Part shown: positions 45,995-56,685 of the stretch, piece after piece | Numbering within the stretch: the stretch's first letter is position 1 | How the letters are laid out: each line of letters begins with the position of its first letter | Source: Candidatus Nanopelagicaceae bacterium | GTDB lineage: Bacteria; Actinomycetota; Actinomycetes; Nanopelagicales; Nanopelagicaceae | Length of the DNA: 64,000 nucleotides | Direction of reading: 5' to 3' | Assembly: GCA_030730425.1 (NCBI GenBank) | Contig: JANQVH010000012.1 | Location: 1-64,000 of the forward strand | Position numbers and translations under genes: made by a program | The notes under the pieces: generated by a model | The model's database searches: none | What the model saw: only the letters and a program-made list of their open reading frames with translations | What the model was told of the DNA's origin: nothing

Positions 45995-46741
45995 GTGCCA
46001 AAAGAACCGCGCCAACGGAAAGTAAATAACTCTGCTAAACCTGGAGATACTGTCACTAGAAATATTGTGATTGGCATGATTGCACTTGTGGTCTTATCTG
46101 GAGTTATCTTCACAGTCTTAGATAAGCGATCTGGTTCTAGCGTTGCACTTCCTGCATCGATTGAGAGCATCTCAACTGCTAACAATGGTGAGCCTTTAAC
46201 TCCAACGATCTCTCCTGAGGCAGATTATGGCGTGGTCTTTAATGCCGATAGCCCATTAAAAATAGATGTTTGGGAAGATTTCCAATGCCCATATTGCAAG
46301 TTCTTTGAAGATTCAATGGGTGATTATTTAGAGGATCTGATTAGAGAGAAGCAGGCAGAAGTAACCTTCCACATGGCATCATTTTTGGGGCAAGAGTCAG
46401 TTCGCGCCTCTAATGCTGCCAACTGCGCAGTTCCTGAGGGAAGATTTATTGAGTATCACAGAGCGCTCTTTGATATCCAAGGCGGAGAGAATAGCGGGCT
46501 ATTTTCCAATAAGAATCTAGTAGAGATCGGCACGCGACTTGGTATTACTAGCGAGAGCTTTGCTAACTGCGTTAACAATAATGAATCAGGCGATGTAGTT
46601 AAAAACGTTGCATCTTCAATGAAGAAAAATGGCGTAGAAGGAACTCCTACTGTATTTATCAATGGCAAGCCGTGGAATCGCACCACCTCTGAATTTAGGC
46701 TAGAGGAGTTTAAGGCGGCGGTCGAAGCAGCTAAGCAGTGA
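45995..46741 (+). CDS. Membrane-anchored DsbA-like thioredoxin-fold protein
   Basis: 248 residues: one N-terminal membrane helix (about residues 24-43) and an extracytoplasmic thioredoxin_4/DsbA domain. The redox centre is CPYC in WEDFQCPYCKFFED, and the cis-Pro loop is GVEGTPTVFING. It probably forms or rearranges disulfides in exported proteins. A TAGACT hexamer (45946-45951) and AGGAG before GTG 45995 give it a leadered promoter of its own. GTGA overlap with lgt suggests coupled expression. Confidence 0.9.
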   Translation: MPKEPRQRKVNNSAKPGDTVTRNIVIGMIALVVLSGVIFTVLDKRSGSSVALPASIESISTANNGEPLTPTISPEADYGVVFNADSPLKIDVWEDFQCPYCKFFEDSMGDYLEDLIREKQAEVTFHMASFLGQESVRASNAANCAVPEGRFIEYHRALFDIQGGENSGLFSNKNLVEIGTRLGITSESFANCVNNNESGDVVKNVASSMKKNGVEGTPTVFINGKPWNRTTSEFRLEEFKAAVEAAKQ

Positions 46742-47559
46742 TCTTTGCTGCTATTCCTTCTCCAGCTCAATCTCAAATAGAGATTGGTCCACTAACTTTT
46801 CATTTCTATGCGCTAAGCATCATCGCTGGGATCGTAGCTGCTGTATATATTGGTAATCGAAGGTATGTCGCACTTGGTGGCAGAGCAGGCGTAGTTAGCG
46901 ATGTAGCAATTTATGCAGTGCCATTTGGAATTATTGGCGGTCGCCTCTATCACGTGATTTCTTCCCCTCAGGCGTATTTTGGAGTCAATGGTGATCCGCT
47001 AAGTGCCCTCTATATCTGGCAGGGCGGTCTTGGTATTTGGGGCGCAATCTCCCTTGGACTTCTTGGCGCATATATTGGATATCGCAGGAATAAATCTCGA
47101 GGCGATGTTTCCTTTGCAAGCTTTGCTGATGCGCTAGCTCCAGGTCTGCTAATAGCTCAAGGTCTTGGCCGCTGGGGAAATTGGTTTAATAAAGAACTAT
47201 TCGGGCGGGAGCTAAATGCGCCATGGGCCCTTGAAATTCCTGCTGCTTATCGCCCTATTGGATATTCAAGCGTTGAGACATTTCATCCAGTATTTCTCTA
47301 TGAATCTATCTGGTGCTTTATTGCAGCCTTTATTTTGATAAAGCTGGGATCAGGTAAGAAGTTTGCTCCAGGTTCAATCTTTGCTCTCTATGTCGCCCTT
47401 TACTGCCTAGTAAGAGCTCTGATTGAGACGATTAGAATTGATGAAGCTAATTTGATTCTCGGCGTTAGGCTCAATGTTTGGACGAGCATAGTTCTACTCT
47501 TTGGCTCTCTAATCTATCTGCGTCAGAATCAATTACCAAGAGAATCGAGTGTAAAGTAA
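46738..47559 (+). CDS. lgt: Prolipoprotein diacylglyceryl transferase Lgt
   Basis: 273-residue polytopic membrane enzyme adding diacylglycerol to the lipobox cysteine. PFGIIGGRLYHVISSPQAYF, WQGGLGIWGAI, the signature QGLGRWGNWFNKELFGRE and HPVFLYESIW are present. With lspA at 31.0 kb the window has both core lipoprotein-maturation enzymes. The start is GTG. Confidence 0.95.
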   Translation: MIFAAIPSPAQSQIEIGPLTFHFYALSIIAGIVAAVYIGNRRYVALGGRAGVVSDVAIYAVPFGIIGGRLYHVISSPQAYFGVNGDPLSALYIWQGGLGIWGAISLGLLGAYIGYRRNKSRGDVSFASFADALAPGLLIAQGLGRWGNWFNKELFGRELNAPWALEIPAAYRPIGYSSVETFHPVFLYESIWCFIAAFILIKLGSGKKFAPGSIFALYVALYCLVRALIETIRIDEANLILGVRLNVWTSIVLLFGSLIYLRQNQLPRESSVK

Positions 47560-47563
47560 AGTC

Positions 47564-48271
47564 GTGAGCCAATCAGATTTAGAAATAAGAAATGCTGAGC
47601 ATCGCACCCATAGAGCAGGTTGGCTTAGAGCTGCCGTATTAGGTGTCAATGATGGGCTAGTTTCAACTGCAGCGCTAATGATTGGAATTGTCTCGGCACA
47701 AAAAAATGACTTTGTTTTAACCGTTGGCATAGCGGGAATTGCAGCAGGAGCGATGTCGATGGCAGTGGGCGAGTATGTCTCTGTTAGATCCCAAAACGAT
47801 ATTGAAGAATCAGATCGAATCTTGGAGCTAGAGCATCATCGAATTGATCCAGCAGGAGAGCTAGAAGAGTTGACTCAGATTTATCAATCAAGAGGTTTAT
47901 CGCGATCAACAGCTGAGAAAGTTGCTCAGGAACTTCATGCTCATGACGCACTCGGGGCTCATCTACGCGATGAATTAGGCCAATATGAGTTAACTAAGGC
48001 TCGCCCGATGCAGGCAGCAATCGCCTCTGCTCTTAGCTTTACTTTTGGAGGAGCGATTCCTCTTATTGGAGCGCTCTCGCCAAGCCTTGGCGGGAAAGCA
48101 GCATCAATTGTTGCTATTACATTCCTTGGCCTGCTTATTGCTGGAGTAATTAGCGCAAAGACTTCTGGTTCAACGATATGGCGACCAACCCTTCGGATCC
48201 TCTTTGGCGGCGCTCTGGGAATGGCGATAACAGCATCAGTTGGTCAGATTGCCCATATCTCTGGGCTCTAG
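47564..48271 (+). CDS. VIT1/CCC1-family transporter
   Basis: 235 residues. The N-terminal RAAVLGVNDGLVSTAALMIG and GAMSMAVGEYVSVRSQNDIE are hallmark helices of the VIT family, which moves iron or manganese. A hydrophilic middle segment with Glu/His-rich helices (ILELEHHRIDPAGELEEL) resembles the metal-binding domain; three further hydrophobic helices follow. Bacterial members are proposed to export Fe2+/Mn2+. The substrate here is not shown. Confidence 0.9.
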   Translation: MSQSDLEIRNAEHRTHRAGWLRAAVLGVNDGLVSTAALMIGIVSAQKNDFVLTVGIAGIAAGAMSMAVGEYVSVRSQNDIEESDRILELEHHRIDPAGELEELTQIYQSRGLSRSTAEKVAQELHAHDALGAHLRDELGQYELTKARPMQAAIASALSFTFGGAIPLIGALSPSLGGKAASIVAITFLGLLIAGVISAKTSGSTIWRPTLRILFGGALGMAITASVGQIAHISGL

Positions 48272-48400
48272 CACGCGCCAAAAAAGCTAGTTCTTGCTAG
48301 ATTACTCCCCTCTAAGGGCCGTCGTTGTCCCAGTAACTTTGAGAGTTAATCATTTAAGAAAAAACTCGAAGTAAACCAATTTTATTTATGGGAGTGATAA

Positions 48401-51400
48401 GTGGTCTTCTCATCTCTACCAAAAGCAGTGGGTCTCTATGACCCTGCCAACGAGCATGATGCTTGTGGTGTTGCGATGGTGGCTACCCTTAATAAAGTTG
48501 CAACTCATGACATTATTGCAAAAGGGCTAATTGCCTTAAGGAATTTAGAGCATCGCGGCGCATCAGGGGCTGAAGTTAATAGCGGTGATGGCGCTGGAAT
48601 TCTAATTTGCATCCCTGATCAATTCTTCCGTGAAGTTCTCCCATTTGAGTTGCCATCACCTCTTAGTTATGCAGCTGGTGTTGCCTTCTTGCCAAAGAAT
48701 TTTGCAAATAAATCACGAATTGAGCAGATTGCAAGCCAGGAGAATCTCAAAGTTCTTGGTTGGCGCCAGCTGCCGATCAACTCAACATCTATTGGAGCAA
48801 CAGCACTATCGGTTATGCCAGAGTTTGAACAGATATTTATCTCATCTGAAGATGGAGTTAGTGATTTAGATTTAGATCGAAGAGCATTCTGCTTTAGAAA
48901 GAGAGTTGAGCATGAGCTCTCAATTTATTTCTCTTCGCTCTCAAGTAGAACGATTGTCTACAAAGGCATGCTCACCACAGGGCAATTGGAGGAGTTTTTC
49001 CCTGACCTCTCAGATCCGCGACTACTTTCACCTCTTGCTCTAGTTCACTCAAGATTTTCTACCAATACTTTCCCTTCTTGGCCACTTGCCCATCCCTACC
49101 GATTCATCGCTCACAATGGTGAGATAAATACGGTAAGAGGTAATCGAAATTGGATGGCAGCTCGCGAAGCGCTACTTGAAAGTGATCTGATCCCTGGCGA
49201 TATATCTCGACTATTTCCAATCGTTGATCCTTCAGGAAGTGACTCTGCATCCTTTGATGAGGTTTTAGAGCTGCTCTATCTCGGCGGACGAAGCCTTGCG
49301 CATTCAATTCTTATGATGATTCCAGAGGCTTGGGAGAATCATGAAACGATGCCTGAGAAATTAAAGGAGTTCTATCGTTTCCATGCATCACTTATGGAGC
49401 CATGGGATGGACCAGCTTGCGTGACATTTACAGATGGAAAACAGATTGGCGCAGTATTAGATCGAAATGGATTACGTCCATCTCGCTACTGGGTGACAGA
49501 TGATGGCTTAGTAGTGCTGGCAAGTGAAGTTGGAGTGCTAGATATCCCACAAGAGAAAGTGATTCGAAAGGGAAGACTTCAACCGGGTCGCATGTTCCTA
49601 GTTGATATCCAATCTGGTCGCATAATTGAAGATGAAGAGATTAAGCAGAGCCTTGCAAATAACGCGCCATATGGAGAGTGGCTCCATGCTGGAATTGTTC
49701 GACTTTCAGATTTGCCAGCAAGAGAGCATATTATTTATCCGCACTCCTCCGTCTTAAGAAGACAGCGCGCATTTGGTTATACCGAAGAAGAGTTAAGAAT
49801 GATTGTTTCCCCAATGGCTAAGAGTGGTATCGAACCAATCGGCTCTATGGGAACTGATACTCCGATTGCAGCTCTCTCTGCCAAGCCAAGACTCCTCTTT
49901 GATTACTTCTCACAGCTCTTTGCTCAAGTTACTAATCCACCTCTTGATGCGATAAGAGAAGAGCTAGTCACCTCACTTGGGGGATCTATTGGCCCAGAAC
50001 ATAATCTTCTAGATCCTGGTCCAGCATCATGTAGACAGATTTCTTTAGCATTTCCAGTTATTGATAATGATGAGCTTGCCAAAATAATTCACGTTAACGC
50101 CGATAACAATCATCCTGGGCTATCAACACATGTAGTCCGAGGCCTCTTTCCAATTTCTAGAGGTGGCCAGGGGTTGCAGGAGAGAATTGAGGAGATTCGA
50201 GCAGAGGTATCTGAGGCGATCTCCCAAGGAGCGCGAATCATTATTCTCTCTGATCGCGATGGCGATGCAGAAAATGCCCCAATTCCTTCTCTACTTTTAA
50301 CCTCGGCAGTGCATCATCATTTAATTCGCGAGAAAACAAGAACAAAAGTTGGCTTAGTTGTTGAAAGCGGTGAGGTCAGAGAAGTTCATCATGTGGCGCT
50401 TTTAATTGGATATGGAGCAGCTGCTGTAAATCCTTATCTAGCGATGGAGAGCGCAGAAGATTTAGTCTTAACAGGAGTTATCACGGGAATTACTCCAGAG
50501 AAGGCAGTTAAGAACTTAATTAAGTCATTGGGTAAAGGCGTTTTGAAAGTTATGTCTAAGATGGGAATCTCAACAATTGCCTCATACACCGGAGCGCAAG
50601 TATTTGAAGCAATTGGGTTATCACAAGCTTTGGTCAATGAATATTTCGTTGGAACAACCTCGCGCCTTGGCGGGGTAGATCTTGAAGTAATTGCTCAAGA
50701 GACTATTGCGCGCCATCACATCGCCTATCCACCTGGGGGAGAAGTTCCTGGTTCTAAGCGACTACCAATTGGCGGGGAGTATCAATGGAGGCGAGATGGT
50801 GAACCTCATCTCTTTGATCCAGAGACAGTCTTTGCTCTCCAACATGCCACAAGATCAAAGCGCTATGACATCTTCCAGCGATATACCAAGAGAGTAGATG
50901 ATCAATCTAAATCCTTGATGACTCTTCGCGGACTCTTCTCGTTCAAGCAGGGGTTAAGAGCCCCAGTAGGAATTGATGAGGTTGAGCCGATCTCAGAAAT
51001 TGTTAAGAGATTTTCAACTGGAGCTATGTCTTATGGCTCAATTTCGCAGGAAGCTCATGAAACGCTAGCAATTGCGATGAATCGAATTGGCGCTAAATCA
51101 AATACTGGCGAAGGGGGAGAAGATCCTGAGCGCTTTACTCCACTGGCCAATGGAGATTCAGCAAGGTCTGCAATCAAGCAAGTTGCTTCAGGAAGATTTG
51201 GAGTAACAAGTGAGTATTTAGTAAATGCCGATGATATTCAGATAAAGATGGCGCAAGGCGCTAAACCTGGTGAGGGCGGGCAATTGCCTGGAAATAAGAT
51301 TTATCCCTGGATTGCCAAGGTTCGCTACTCAACGCCTGGGGTTGGCTTAATCTCACCACCGCCACATCATGACATTTACTCAATTGAAGATTTGGCTCAA

Positions 51401-52918
51401 CTAATCCATGATTTAAAGAACGCTAATAACCGAGCGCGTATCCATGTAAAACTTGTTGCTGAAGTTGGCGTTGGCACCGTTGCTGCAGGAGTTAGCAAGG
51501 CACATGCCGATGTAGTTTTAATCTCTGGCCATGATGGTGGAACTGGCGCTTCGCCACTAACTTCTCTCAAACATGCTGGCGCGCCTTGGGAGCTTGGTCT
51601 AGCTGAAACGCAACAGACTCTGATGCTAAATGGACTTAGAGATCGCATCGTGGTTCAAACCGATGGACAGATGAAGACGGGTAGAGATGTGGTTATCGCA
51701 GCTCTACTTGGAGCAGAAGAATTTGGCTTTGCTACCGCGCCTCTTGTTGTTTCAGGTTGTGTGATGATGCGAGTCTGTCACTTAGATACCTGCCCAGTTG
51801 GCGTGGCGACTCAGAATCCAGAGCTAAGAAAGCGCTTTACTGGAAAGCCAGAGTTTGTCGAAACTTTCTTTGAATATATCGCTCAGGAGGTAAGAGAGAT
51901 TCTTGCAAGCCTAGGATTTCGAAGCCTTAGCGAAGCAGTGGGAGAAGTTGAGAGCCTAGAAACTACAGCCGCAGTGGAGCATTGGAAGGCAAGTGGCCTT
52001 GATTTAACGCCCATACTTACTGCTCCAGCGTCTGCATCAAGTTCTGCGCGGAGAAGTACCACAACTCAAGATCATGGACTTGAATCAGCTTTAGATAATG
52101 AGTTAATAAGACTTTCAGGCGATGCTTTAGAAAATAGGAATCCAATTAAATTGCAGATGAAAATTAGAAATGGGAATCGCACAGTGGGAACGATGCTGGG
52201 CTCTGAAATTACTAGAAAGTATGGCGGCCAAGGACTTGCCGATGACACAATTGATATCACCTTCCATGGCTCTGCGGGTCAATCACTAGGAGCATTTATT
52301 CCACGCGGGCTAACTCTTCGCCTCTATGGAGATACCAATGATTATCTTGGAAAGGGCTTATCTGGAGGTCGAGTAATTCTGCGCCCTGATGAAAAGGCGA
52401 AGTTTGCCTCCCATGAAAATGTAATTGCCGGAAACGTTATTGGATATGGCGCAACTCAAGGTGAGATATTTGTAAGAGGAATAGTTGGTGAGAGATTCTG
52501 TGTAAGAAATTCTGGGGCGCTAGCAGTAGTTGAAGGCGTTGGCGATCATGGATGTGAGTATATGACTGGCGGAACTGTTGTAATCCTTGGCAAGACAGGG
52601 CGAAACTTTGCAGCTGGTATGTCAGGTGGTCGAGCATTTGTTCTTGACTTAATCCCATCTCTAGTAAATACCGAGATGGTAGATGTTCTATCTATCCCTA
52701 AAGATCAAGAGGAGAGACTCAAATCCATACTCTCTCGCTTCTATGCAGAGACTGGCTCTTTGATTGCTCATGAATTGCTAGGCGATTGGCAAGCAGCTCT
52801 CAAGAGGTTCTCACTAGTGATGCCGAGAGATTATGCCAAGGTGCTGGCAGTTATTGATAAGGCAGAGCGTGAAGGAAAATCTTCAGATGATGCAATTATG
52901 GAGGCGCTAAATGGCTGA
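48401..52918 (+). CDS. gltB: Glutamate synthase large subunit (GOGAT)
   Basis: 1505 residues. A short propeptide precedes the catalytic Cys of the class II glutaminase domain ([14 protein letters not shown], Cys about 22). [26 protein letters not shown], the FMN domain with [20 protein letters not shown], the [3Fe-4S] cluster segment [20 protein letters not shown], and the C-terminal beta-helix ([26 protein letters not shown]) are all in place. Makes two glutamates from glutamine and 2-oxoglutarate with GltD. The GTG start has GGGAG upstream. Confidence 0.97.
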   Translation: MVFSSLPKAVGLYDPANEHDACGVAMVATLNKVATHDIIAKGLIALRNLEHRGASGAEVNSGDGAGILICIPDQFFREVLPFELPSPLSYAAGVAFLPKNFANKSRIEQIASQENLKVLGWRQLPINSTSIGATALSVMPEFEQIFISSEDGVSDLDLDRRAFCFRKRVEHELSIYFSSLSSRTIVYKGMLTTGQLEEFFPDLSDPRLLSPLALVHSRFSTNTFPSWPLAHPYRFIAHNGEINTVRGNRNWMAAREALLESDLIPGDISRLFPIVDPSGSDSASFDEVLELLYLGGRSLAHSILMMIPEAWENHETMPEKLKEFYRFHASLMEPWDGPACVTFTDGKQIGAVLDRNGLRPSRYWVTDDGLVVLASEVGVLDIPQEKVIRKGRLQPGRMFLVDIQSGRIIEDEEIKQSLANNAPYGEWLHAGIVRLSDLPAREHIIYPHSSVLRRQRAFGYTEEELRMIVSPMAKSGIEPIGSMGTDTPIAALSAKPRLLFDYFSQLFAQVTNPPLDAIREELVTSLGGSIGPEHNLLDPGPASCRQISLAFPVIDNDELAKIIHVNADNNHPGLSTHVVRGLFPISRGGQGLQERIEEIRAEVSEAISQGARIIILSDRDGDAENAPIPSLLLTSAVHHHLIREKTRTKVGLVVESGEVREVHHVALLIGYGAAAVNPYLAMESAEDLVLTGVITGITPEKAVKNLIKSLGKGVLKVMSKMGISTIASYTGAQVFEAIGLSQALVNEYFVGTTSRLGGVDLEVIAQETIARHHIAYPPGGEVPGSKRLPIGGEYQWRRDGEPHLFDPETVFALQHATRSKRYDIFQRYTKRVDDQSKSLMTLRGLFSFKQGLRAPVGIDEVEPISEIVKRFSTGAMSYGSISQEAHETLAIAMNRIGAKSNTGEGGEDPERFTPLANGDSARSAIKQVASGRFGVTSEYLVNADDIQIKMAQGAKPGEGGQLPGNKIYPWIAKVRYSTPGVGLISPPPHHDIYSIEDLAQLIHDLKNANNRARIHVKLVAEVGVGTVAAGVSKAHADVVLISGHDGGTGASPLTSLKHAGAPWELGLAETQQTLMLNGLRDRIVVQTDGQMKTGRDVVIAALLGAEEFGFATAPLVVSGCVMMRVCHLDTCPVGVATQNPELRKRFTGKPEFVETFFEYIAQEVREILASLGFRSLSEAVGEVESLETTAAVEHWKASGLDLTPILTAPASASSSARRSTTTQDHGLESALDNELIRLSGDALENRNPIKLQMKIRNGNRTVGTMLGSEITRKYGGQGLADDTIDITFHGSAGQSLGAFIPRGLTLRLYGDTNDYLGKGLSGGRVILRPDEKAKFASHENVIAGNVIGYGATQGEIFVRGIVGERFCVRNSGALAVVEGVGDHGCEYMTGGTVVILGKTGRNFAAGMSGGRAFVLDLIPSLVNTEMVDVLSIPKDQEERLKSILSRFYAETGSLIAHELLGDWQAALKRFSLVMPRDYAKVLAVIDKAEREGKSSDDAIMEALNG

Positions 52919-54368
52919 TCCCCGTGGTTTTCTAAATACTGGAAGAGAAGTTCCTAAGCGTCGCCCAGTTGATGTTCGAATCAGAGATTGGCGTGAGGTC
53001 TATGAGGAGCAGGAGTTTTCATCTCTTCAAAAGCAAGCAGGAAGGTGTATGGATTGTGGGATTCCTTTCTGCCATCAGGGATGTCCGTTAGGAAATTTAA
53101 TTCCAGAGTGGAATGACCTGATTTGGCGAAATGAACGTAGCGATGCCTTAGATCGCCTCCATGCAACTAATAATTTCCCAGAATTTACTGGACGACTCTG
53201 CCCTGCTCCCTGTGAAACATCTTGCGTTCTAGGTATAAATCAAGATCCAGTAACTATTAAGCAAGTTGAGTTAAGAATTATTGAAGAGGGATTTCAAACT
53301 GGAAATGTGAAGCCACTTCAACCAGATCGGATGACTGGCAAAACCATTGCAGTAATTGGTTCAGGTCCAGCAGGACTTGCAGCGGCACAGCAATTAACTA
53401 GAGCGGGTCATACCGTTGTGGTCTATGAAAAGGGCGAGAAAGTTGGGGGATTGCTTCGATATGGAATTCCAGAGTTTAAAATGGAGAAATCAGTCCTTGA
53501 TCGCCGCATAAATCAGATGCAGCGGGAGGGAACAAGATTTAGAGCAGGCGTTAATGTTGGAGTTGATATCAGCGCTGCAGATCTTCGCGCCAAATATGAT
53601 GCAATAGTTTTAGCTGTAGGGGCAACGCAGTGGCGAGAATTAGATATCCCAGGAAGAACACTTAGCGGCGTCTATCAGGCGATGGAATATCTGCCATGGG
53701 GAAATAAACAAGCGCTAAATGAATTACCTTCCGAGCCACCAATTAATGCCAAGGGCAAGAATGTAATTATTTTGGGAGGTGGCGATACCGGAGCTGATTG
53801 CCTAGGAACTGCAATCCGCCAAGGAGCTGCAAGCGTTACTCAGATTGAGATTATGCCAAGGCCAAGTGATGAGCGTCCTGACTCACAGCCATGGCCAACA
53901 TATCCAATGACTTATCGAGTAAGTAGCGCCCATGAGGAATCAGGGGAGAGGCTTTATTCAATTTCAACGGAGGAATTTATTGGAGATAGTGATGGTCAAT
54001 TAACTGCCTTGAAAATTGTTGAGACCAAGTATGTTGATGGAAAGTTTGAAAAAATTCCAGGGACTTCAAAGAATCTCCCAGCCGATATGGTCTTACTTGC
54101 AATGGGCTTTACTGGCCCTGAGAAGAATGAATTAGTTAATGCACTCGAGTTAAAACTTGATCCTCGCGGAAATATTGCGCGCGATAATTCATATCGCACC
54201 AATGTTGATTCAGTCTATATCTGTGGCGATGCAGGACGCGGTCAATCACTAATTGTTTGGGCTATTGCTGAGGGGCGAAGCGCTGCTTCAGCTGTTGATG
54301 CAGATCTAATGGGACATACGCAGTTGCCATCACCGATTGAGCCAACGGCTAGACCGCTAACGGTTTAA
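52911..54368 (+). CDS. gltD: Glutamate synthase small subunit
   Basis: 485 residues. N-terminal [4Fe-4S] cysteines in [20 protein letters not shown] and [17 protein letters not shown] site [15 protein letters not shown] and NADPH site [15 protein letters not shown], then a C-terminal FAD motif [21 protein letters not shown]. Passes electrons from NADPH to GltB. Overlaps gltB by 8 nt. Confidence 0.97.
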   Translation: MADPRGFLNTGREVPKRRPVDVRIRDWREVYEEQEFSSLQKQAGRCMDCGIPFCHQGCPLGNLIPEWNDLIWRNERSDALDRLHATNNFPEFTGRLCPAPCETSCVLGINQDPVTIKQVELRIIEEGFQTGNVKPLQPDRMTGKTIAVIGSGPAGLAAAQQLTRAGHTVVVYEKGEKVGGLLRYGIPEFKMEKSVLDRRINQMQREGTRFRAGVNVGVDISAADLRAKYDAIVLAVGATQWRELDIPGRTLSGVYQAMEYLPWGNKQALNELPSEPPINAKGKNVIILGGGDTGADCLGTAIRQGAASVTQIEIMPRPSDERPDSQPWPTYPMTYRVSSAHEESGERLYSISTEEFIGDSDGQLTALKIVETKYVDGKFEKIPGTSKNLPADMVLLAMGFTGPEKNELVNALELKLDPRGNIARDNSYRTNVDSVYICGDAGRGQSLIVWAIAEGRSAASAVDADLMGHTQLPSPIEPTARPLTV

Positions 54369-54403
54369 TTCCTTGCTAATTACTCTTATGCCAGATAAGG
54401 CAA

Positions 54404-54409
54404 TAAAGT
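54404..54409 (+). promoter_or_regulatory. -10 element of a leaderless pyk promoter
   Basis: TAAAGT ends 6 nt before ATG 54416. No ribosome site is visible in front of the ATG. Confidence 0.5.
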
Positions 54410-54415
54410 AAGCAC

Positions 54416-55855
54416 ATGCGCCGCGCCAAAATTGTCTGCACTATGGGCCCTGCTGTTGAGAGCGTTGAGAAAGTCTCTGAGCTAGTCAAAGCAGGAATGA
54501 ATGTGGCCAGACTTAACCTCTCTCATGGCGGATATGAAGAACATCAAAATCGCCTAGATCTAGTAAGAGCTGAAGCTGCCAGAGTTAAAAAGCCTGTAGC
54601 GATAATGGTTGATCTTCAGGGACCAAAGATTCGCCTTGGAAGATTTGAAAACGGTCCTCATGAGTTATTCCGTGGAGATTCTTTCACGATTACCACCGAT
54701 GATATTGCTGGCGACAAATCTCGCGTCTCAACCACCTATAAAGGCCTTACCGGTGATTGCAGAGCTGGAGATTTAATTCTAATCGATGATGGCAAAGTCA
54801 CGGTTCAAGTTATAGAGGTTAAGGGTAGCGATGTCATAACAAAAGTAATTGAGCCAGGATTTGTCTCTAATAACAAAGGAATAAATCTTCCAGGTGTTGC
54901 AGTCTCTGTTCCTGCCATGAGCGAGAAAGATATAGAGGACTTGCGTTGGGGACTTAAAGCAGGCGCTGACTTCATAGCCTTATCATTTGTAAGATCTGCA
55001 AAAGATATAGATGATGTTCATAAAATTATGGATGAAGTTGGCCATCGCATTCCAGTCATTGCCAAGATTGAAAAACCTCAGGCGGTAGATAACCTAGAGG
55101 AGATAGTCCTAGCCTTTGATGGAATTATGGTTGCTCGTGGCGATCTAGGCGTTGAGATGCCGATTGAAGATATTCCACTTGTACAGAAGCGGTGCATCAC
55201 CCTTGCTCGCGAGAATGCAAAGCCAGTAATCGTTGCAACCCAGATGCTTGATTCAATGATTAATAGCTCCAGGCCGACAAGGGCTGAAGCAACAGATTGC
55301 GCAAATGCAGTTCTTGATGGAGCTGATGCCTTGATGCTCTCAGGAGAGACTAGCGTTGGAGCATTTGCTATTGAAGCTGTTGCAACCATGGCTCGAATTA
55401 TTGAAAAAACTGAGCAAGAGGCGCTTCACTTGATTCCAGCTCTTCAACACAACCCTAAAACTAAAGGCGGGGCAATAACAAAGGCAGCAACAGAGGTTGG
55501 TCTAACAATTGGCGCCCAGGTTTTGTCAGCATTTACTAAGAGTGGAGATTCAGCAAGAAGAATGTCGAGACTTAGATCACCGATTCCAATATTGGCCCTC
55601 ACTCCAGATACCGCCACCTATAACCAGATGGCACTTACTTGGGGGGTTGAGCCACTTCTTACCCCTTTAGTTACCACCACTGATGAGATGGTTAAGCAGG
55701 TAGATACGATTTTGATTGAGAGTAAGAGAGTAGCTATTGGTGAGTTAATCATGATCGTTGCTGGTTCTCCGCCAGGAATTCCTGGCTCAACCAATGCGAT
55801 GCGCGTTCATAAGGTGGGAGATGCTGTTAGTGGCGTGGCTCCTGCCTATCGCTAG
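54416..55855 (+). CDS. pyk: Pyruvate kinase
   Basis: 479 residues. RRAKIVCTMGPAVES, NLSHGGYEEH, DLQGPKIRLG, IAKIEKPQAVDNLEEI (catalytic Lys and Glu), MVARGDLGVEMP and ATQMLDSMINSSRPTRAEATD give the full catalytic barrel; the C-terminal allosteric domain is present. Converts phosphoenolpyruvate and ADP to pyruvate and ATP. A tRNA gene begins 21 nt after its stop. Confidence 0.97.
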   Translation: MRRAKIVCTMGPAVESVEKVSELVKAGMNVARLNLSHGGYEEHQNRLDLVRAEAARVKKPVAIMVDLQGPKIRLGRFENGPHELFRGDSFTITTDDIAGDKSRVSTTYKGLTGDCRAGDLILIDDGKVTVQVIEVKGSDVITKVIEPGFVSNNKGINLPGVAVSVPAMSEKDIEDLRWGLKAGADFIALSFVRSAKDIDDVHKIMDEVGHRIPVIAKIEKPQAVDNLEEIVLAFDGIMVARGDLGVEMPIEDIPLVQKRCITLARENAKPVIVATQMLDSMINSSRPTRAEATDCANAVLDGADALMLSGETSVGAFAIEAVATMARIIEKTEQEALHLIPALQHNPKTKGGAITKAATEVGLTIGAQVLSAFTKSGDSARRMSRLRSPIPILALTPDTATYNQMALTWGVEPLLTPLVTTTDEMVKQVDTILIESKRVAIGELIMIVAGSPPGIPGSTNAMRVHKVGDAVSGVAPAYR

Positions 55856-55876
55856 AATAATCTTTAATTCAAACTA

Positions 55877-55949
55877 GCCTCGGTACTCCAACGGTAGAGA
55901 GGGCGGTCTCAAACACCGCATAGTGTCGGTTCAAATCCGACTCGAGGCA
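55877..55949 (+). tRNA. tRNA with anticodon CAA (Leu by codon), class I shape
   Basis: A 73-nt cloverleaf. Acceptor GCCTCGG/TCGAGGC (7 bp, one G-U); anticodon stem GCGGT/ACCGC with loop CTCAAAC, anticodon CAA at 55910-55912; T arm GTCGG-TTCAAAT-CCGAC; discriminator A. The variable loop is only ATAGT, although tRNA-Leu normally has a long variable arm. The D stem is short (CTC/GAG, 3 bp). CCA is not encoded. TTTAAT (55863-55868) ends 8 nt upstream and may be its -10. The amino-acid identity is therefore uncertain. A degenerate or specialised tRNA is possible. Confidence 0.8.
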
Positions 55950-55950
55950 C

Positions 55951-56547
55951 GTGAGTACTAATATTAAATCTGGAGCGCATCGCATCCTAATTGCTGAGGA
56001 TGAAACTTTAATCCGTATGGATTTAGTTGAGATGCTAAGTGAATCTGGATATGAAGTAGTTGGCCAGGCAAGCAATGGCCAAGAGGCAATAGATCTTGCT
56101 AAAGAGTTAAAACCTGATTTAGCAATCCTTGATGTAAAGATGCCAATCCTTGATGGAATCTCTGCTGCTAGTCAGATAATTGATATCTCTCCAGTTCTAA
56201 TGCTCACCGCTTTTAGTCAGAGAGATTTGGTAGAGCGGGCAAGTGATGCTGGAGCGATGGCATATGTTGTTAAGCCATTTACAATTAATGATTTGATTCC
56301 AGCAATTGAGATCTCAATTAGCCGACATAGGCAGATGAAATCTTTAGCACTTGAGGTAAGTGATCTTCATGAAAGACTTGAGAGTAGAAAATTAATTGAC
56401 AGGGCTAAAGGAATTTTGATGAAGGCGCTAAACCTTTCAGAGCCTGAAGCATTCTCTTGGATTCAGCGGGCAGCGATGGATCGGCGAATTTCAATGAAAG
56501 AGGTGGCTAGGGCGGTAATTGACCCCTCGGCTGCTCCTAATAAGTAG
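55951..56547 (+). CDS. ANTAR-domain response regulator (PdtaR/AmiR-NasT type)
   Basis: 198 residues. Receiver domain RILIAEDETLIRMDL with phospho-acceptor Asp61 (LAILDVKMP), TAFS and VVKPF, then a coiled linker and an ANTAR RNA-binding domain (RAKGILMKALNLSEPEAFSWIQRAAM) near residues 130-180. ANTAR proteins bind paired hairpins in mRNA leaders and prevent termination or change translation. GTG 55951 is the only usable start before the receiver core, and it lies one base after the tRNA 3' end. No ribosome site exists outside the tRNA. The partner histidine kinase is not in the window. Confidence 0.94.
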   Translation: MSTNIKSGAHRILIAEDETLIRMDLVEMLSESGYEVVGQASNGQEAIDLAKELKPDLAILDVKMPILDGISAASQIIDISPVLMLTAFSQRDLVERASDAGAMAYVVKPFTINDLIPAIEISISRHRQMKSLALEVSDLHERLESRKLIDRAKGILMKALNLSEPEAFSWIQRAAMDRRISMKEVARAVIDPSAAPNK

Positions 56548-56607
56548 GAGCACCTCGCTTTTCATCAAAAAGTAACAGGAATGTAATTCTCCAAGCAATG
56601 AACCCGG

Positions 56608-56637
56608 TTGCCTTGCAGTTGAACCTAAGGCTAACCT
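56608..56637 (+). promoter_or_regulatory. Promoter of the ABC importer operon
   Basis: TTGCCT (56608-56613), an 18-nt spacer and TAACCT (56632-56637) form a plausible promoter. The predicted leader of about 42 nt contains a small hairpin (CCCTG-TCC-CAGGG) and GAAAGG 6 nt before ATG 56686. Unlike most first genes here, this one has a leader and a ribosome site. Confidence 0.45.
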
Positions 56638-56685
56638 TCACTCCTCCCTGTCCCAGGGGGCATGATCATGAATGAAAGGTACTAA

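Noticed and set aside
48272-48400. Promoter or riboswitch before gltB
   Set aside because: TTGAGA is present at 48339-48344 but no matching -10 at proper spacing and no convincing fold; only the ribosome site is supported.
55877-55949. tRNA pseudogene
   Set aside because: Acceptor, anticodon and T stems are all fully paired and conserved T-loop bases are present; decay would disrupt stems.
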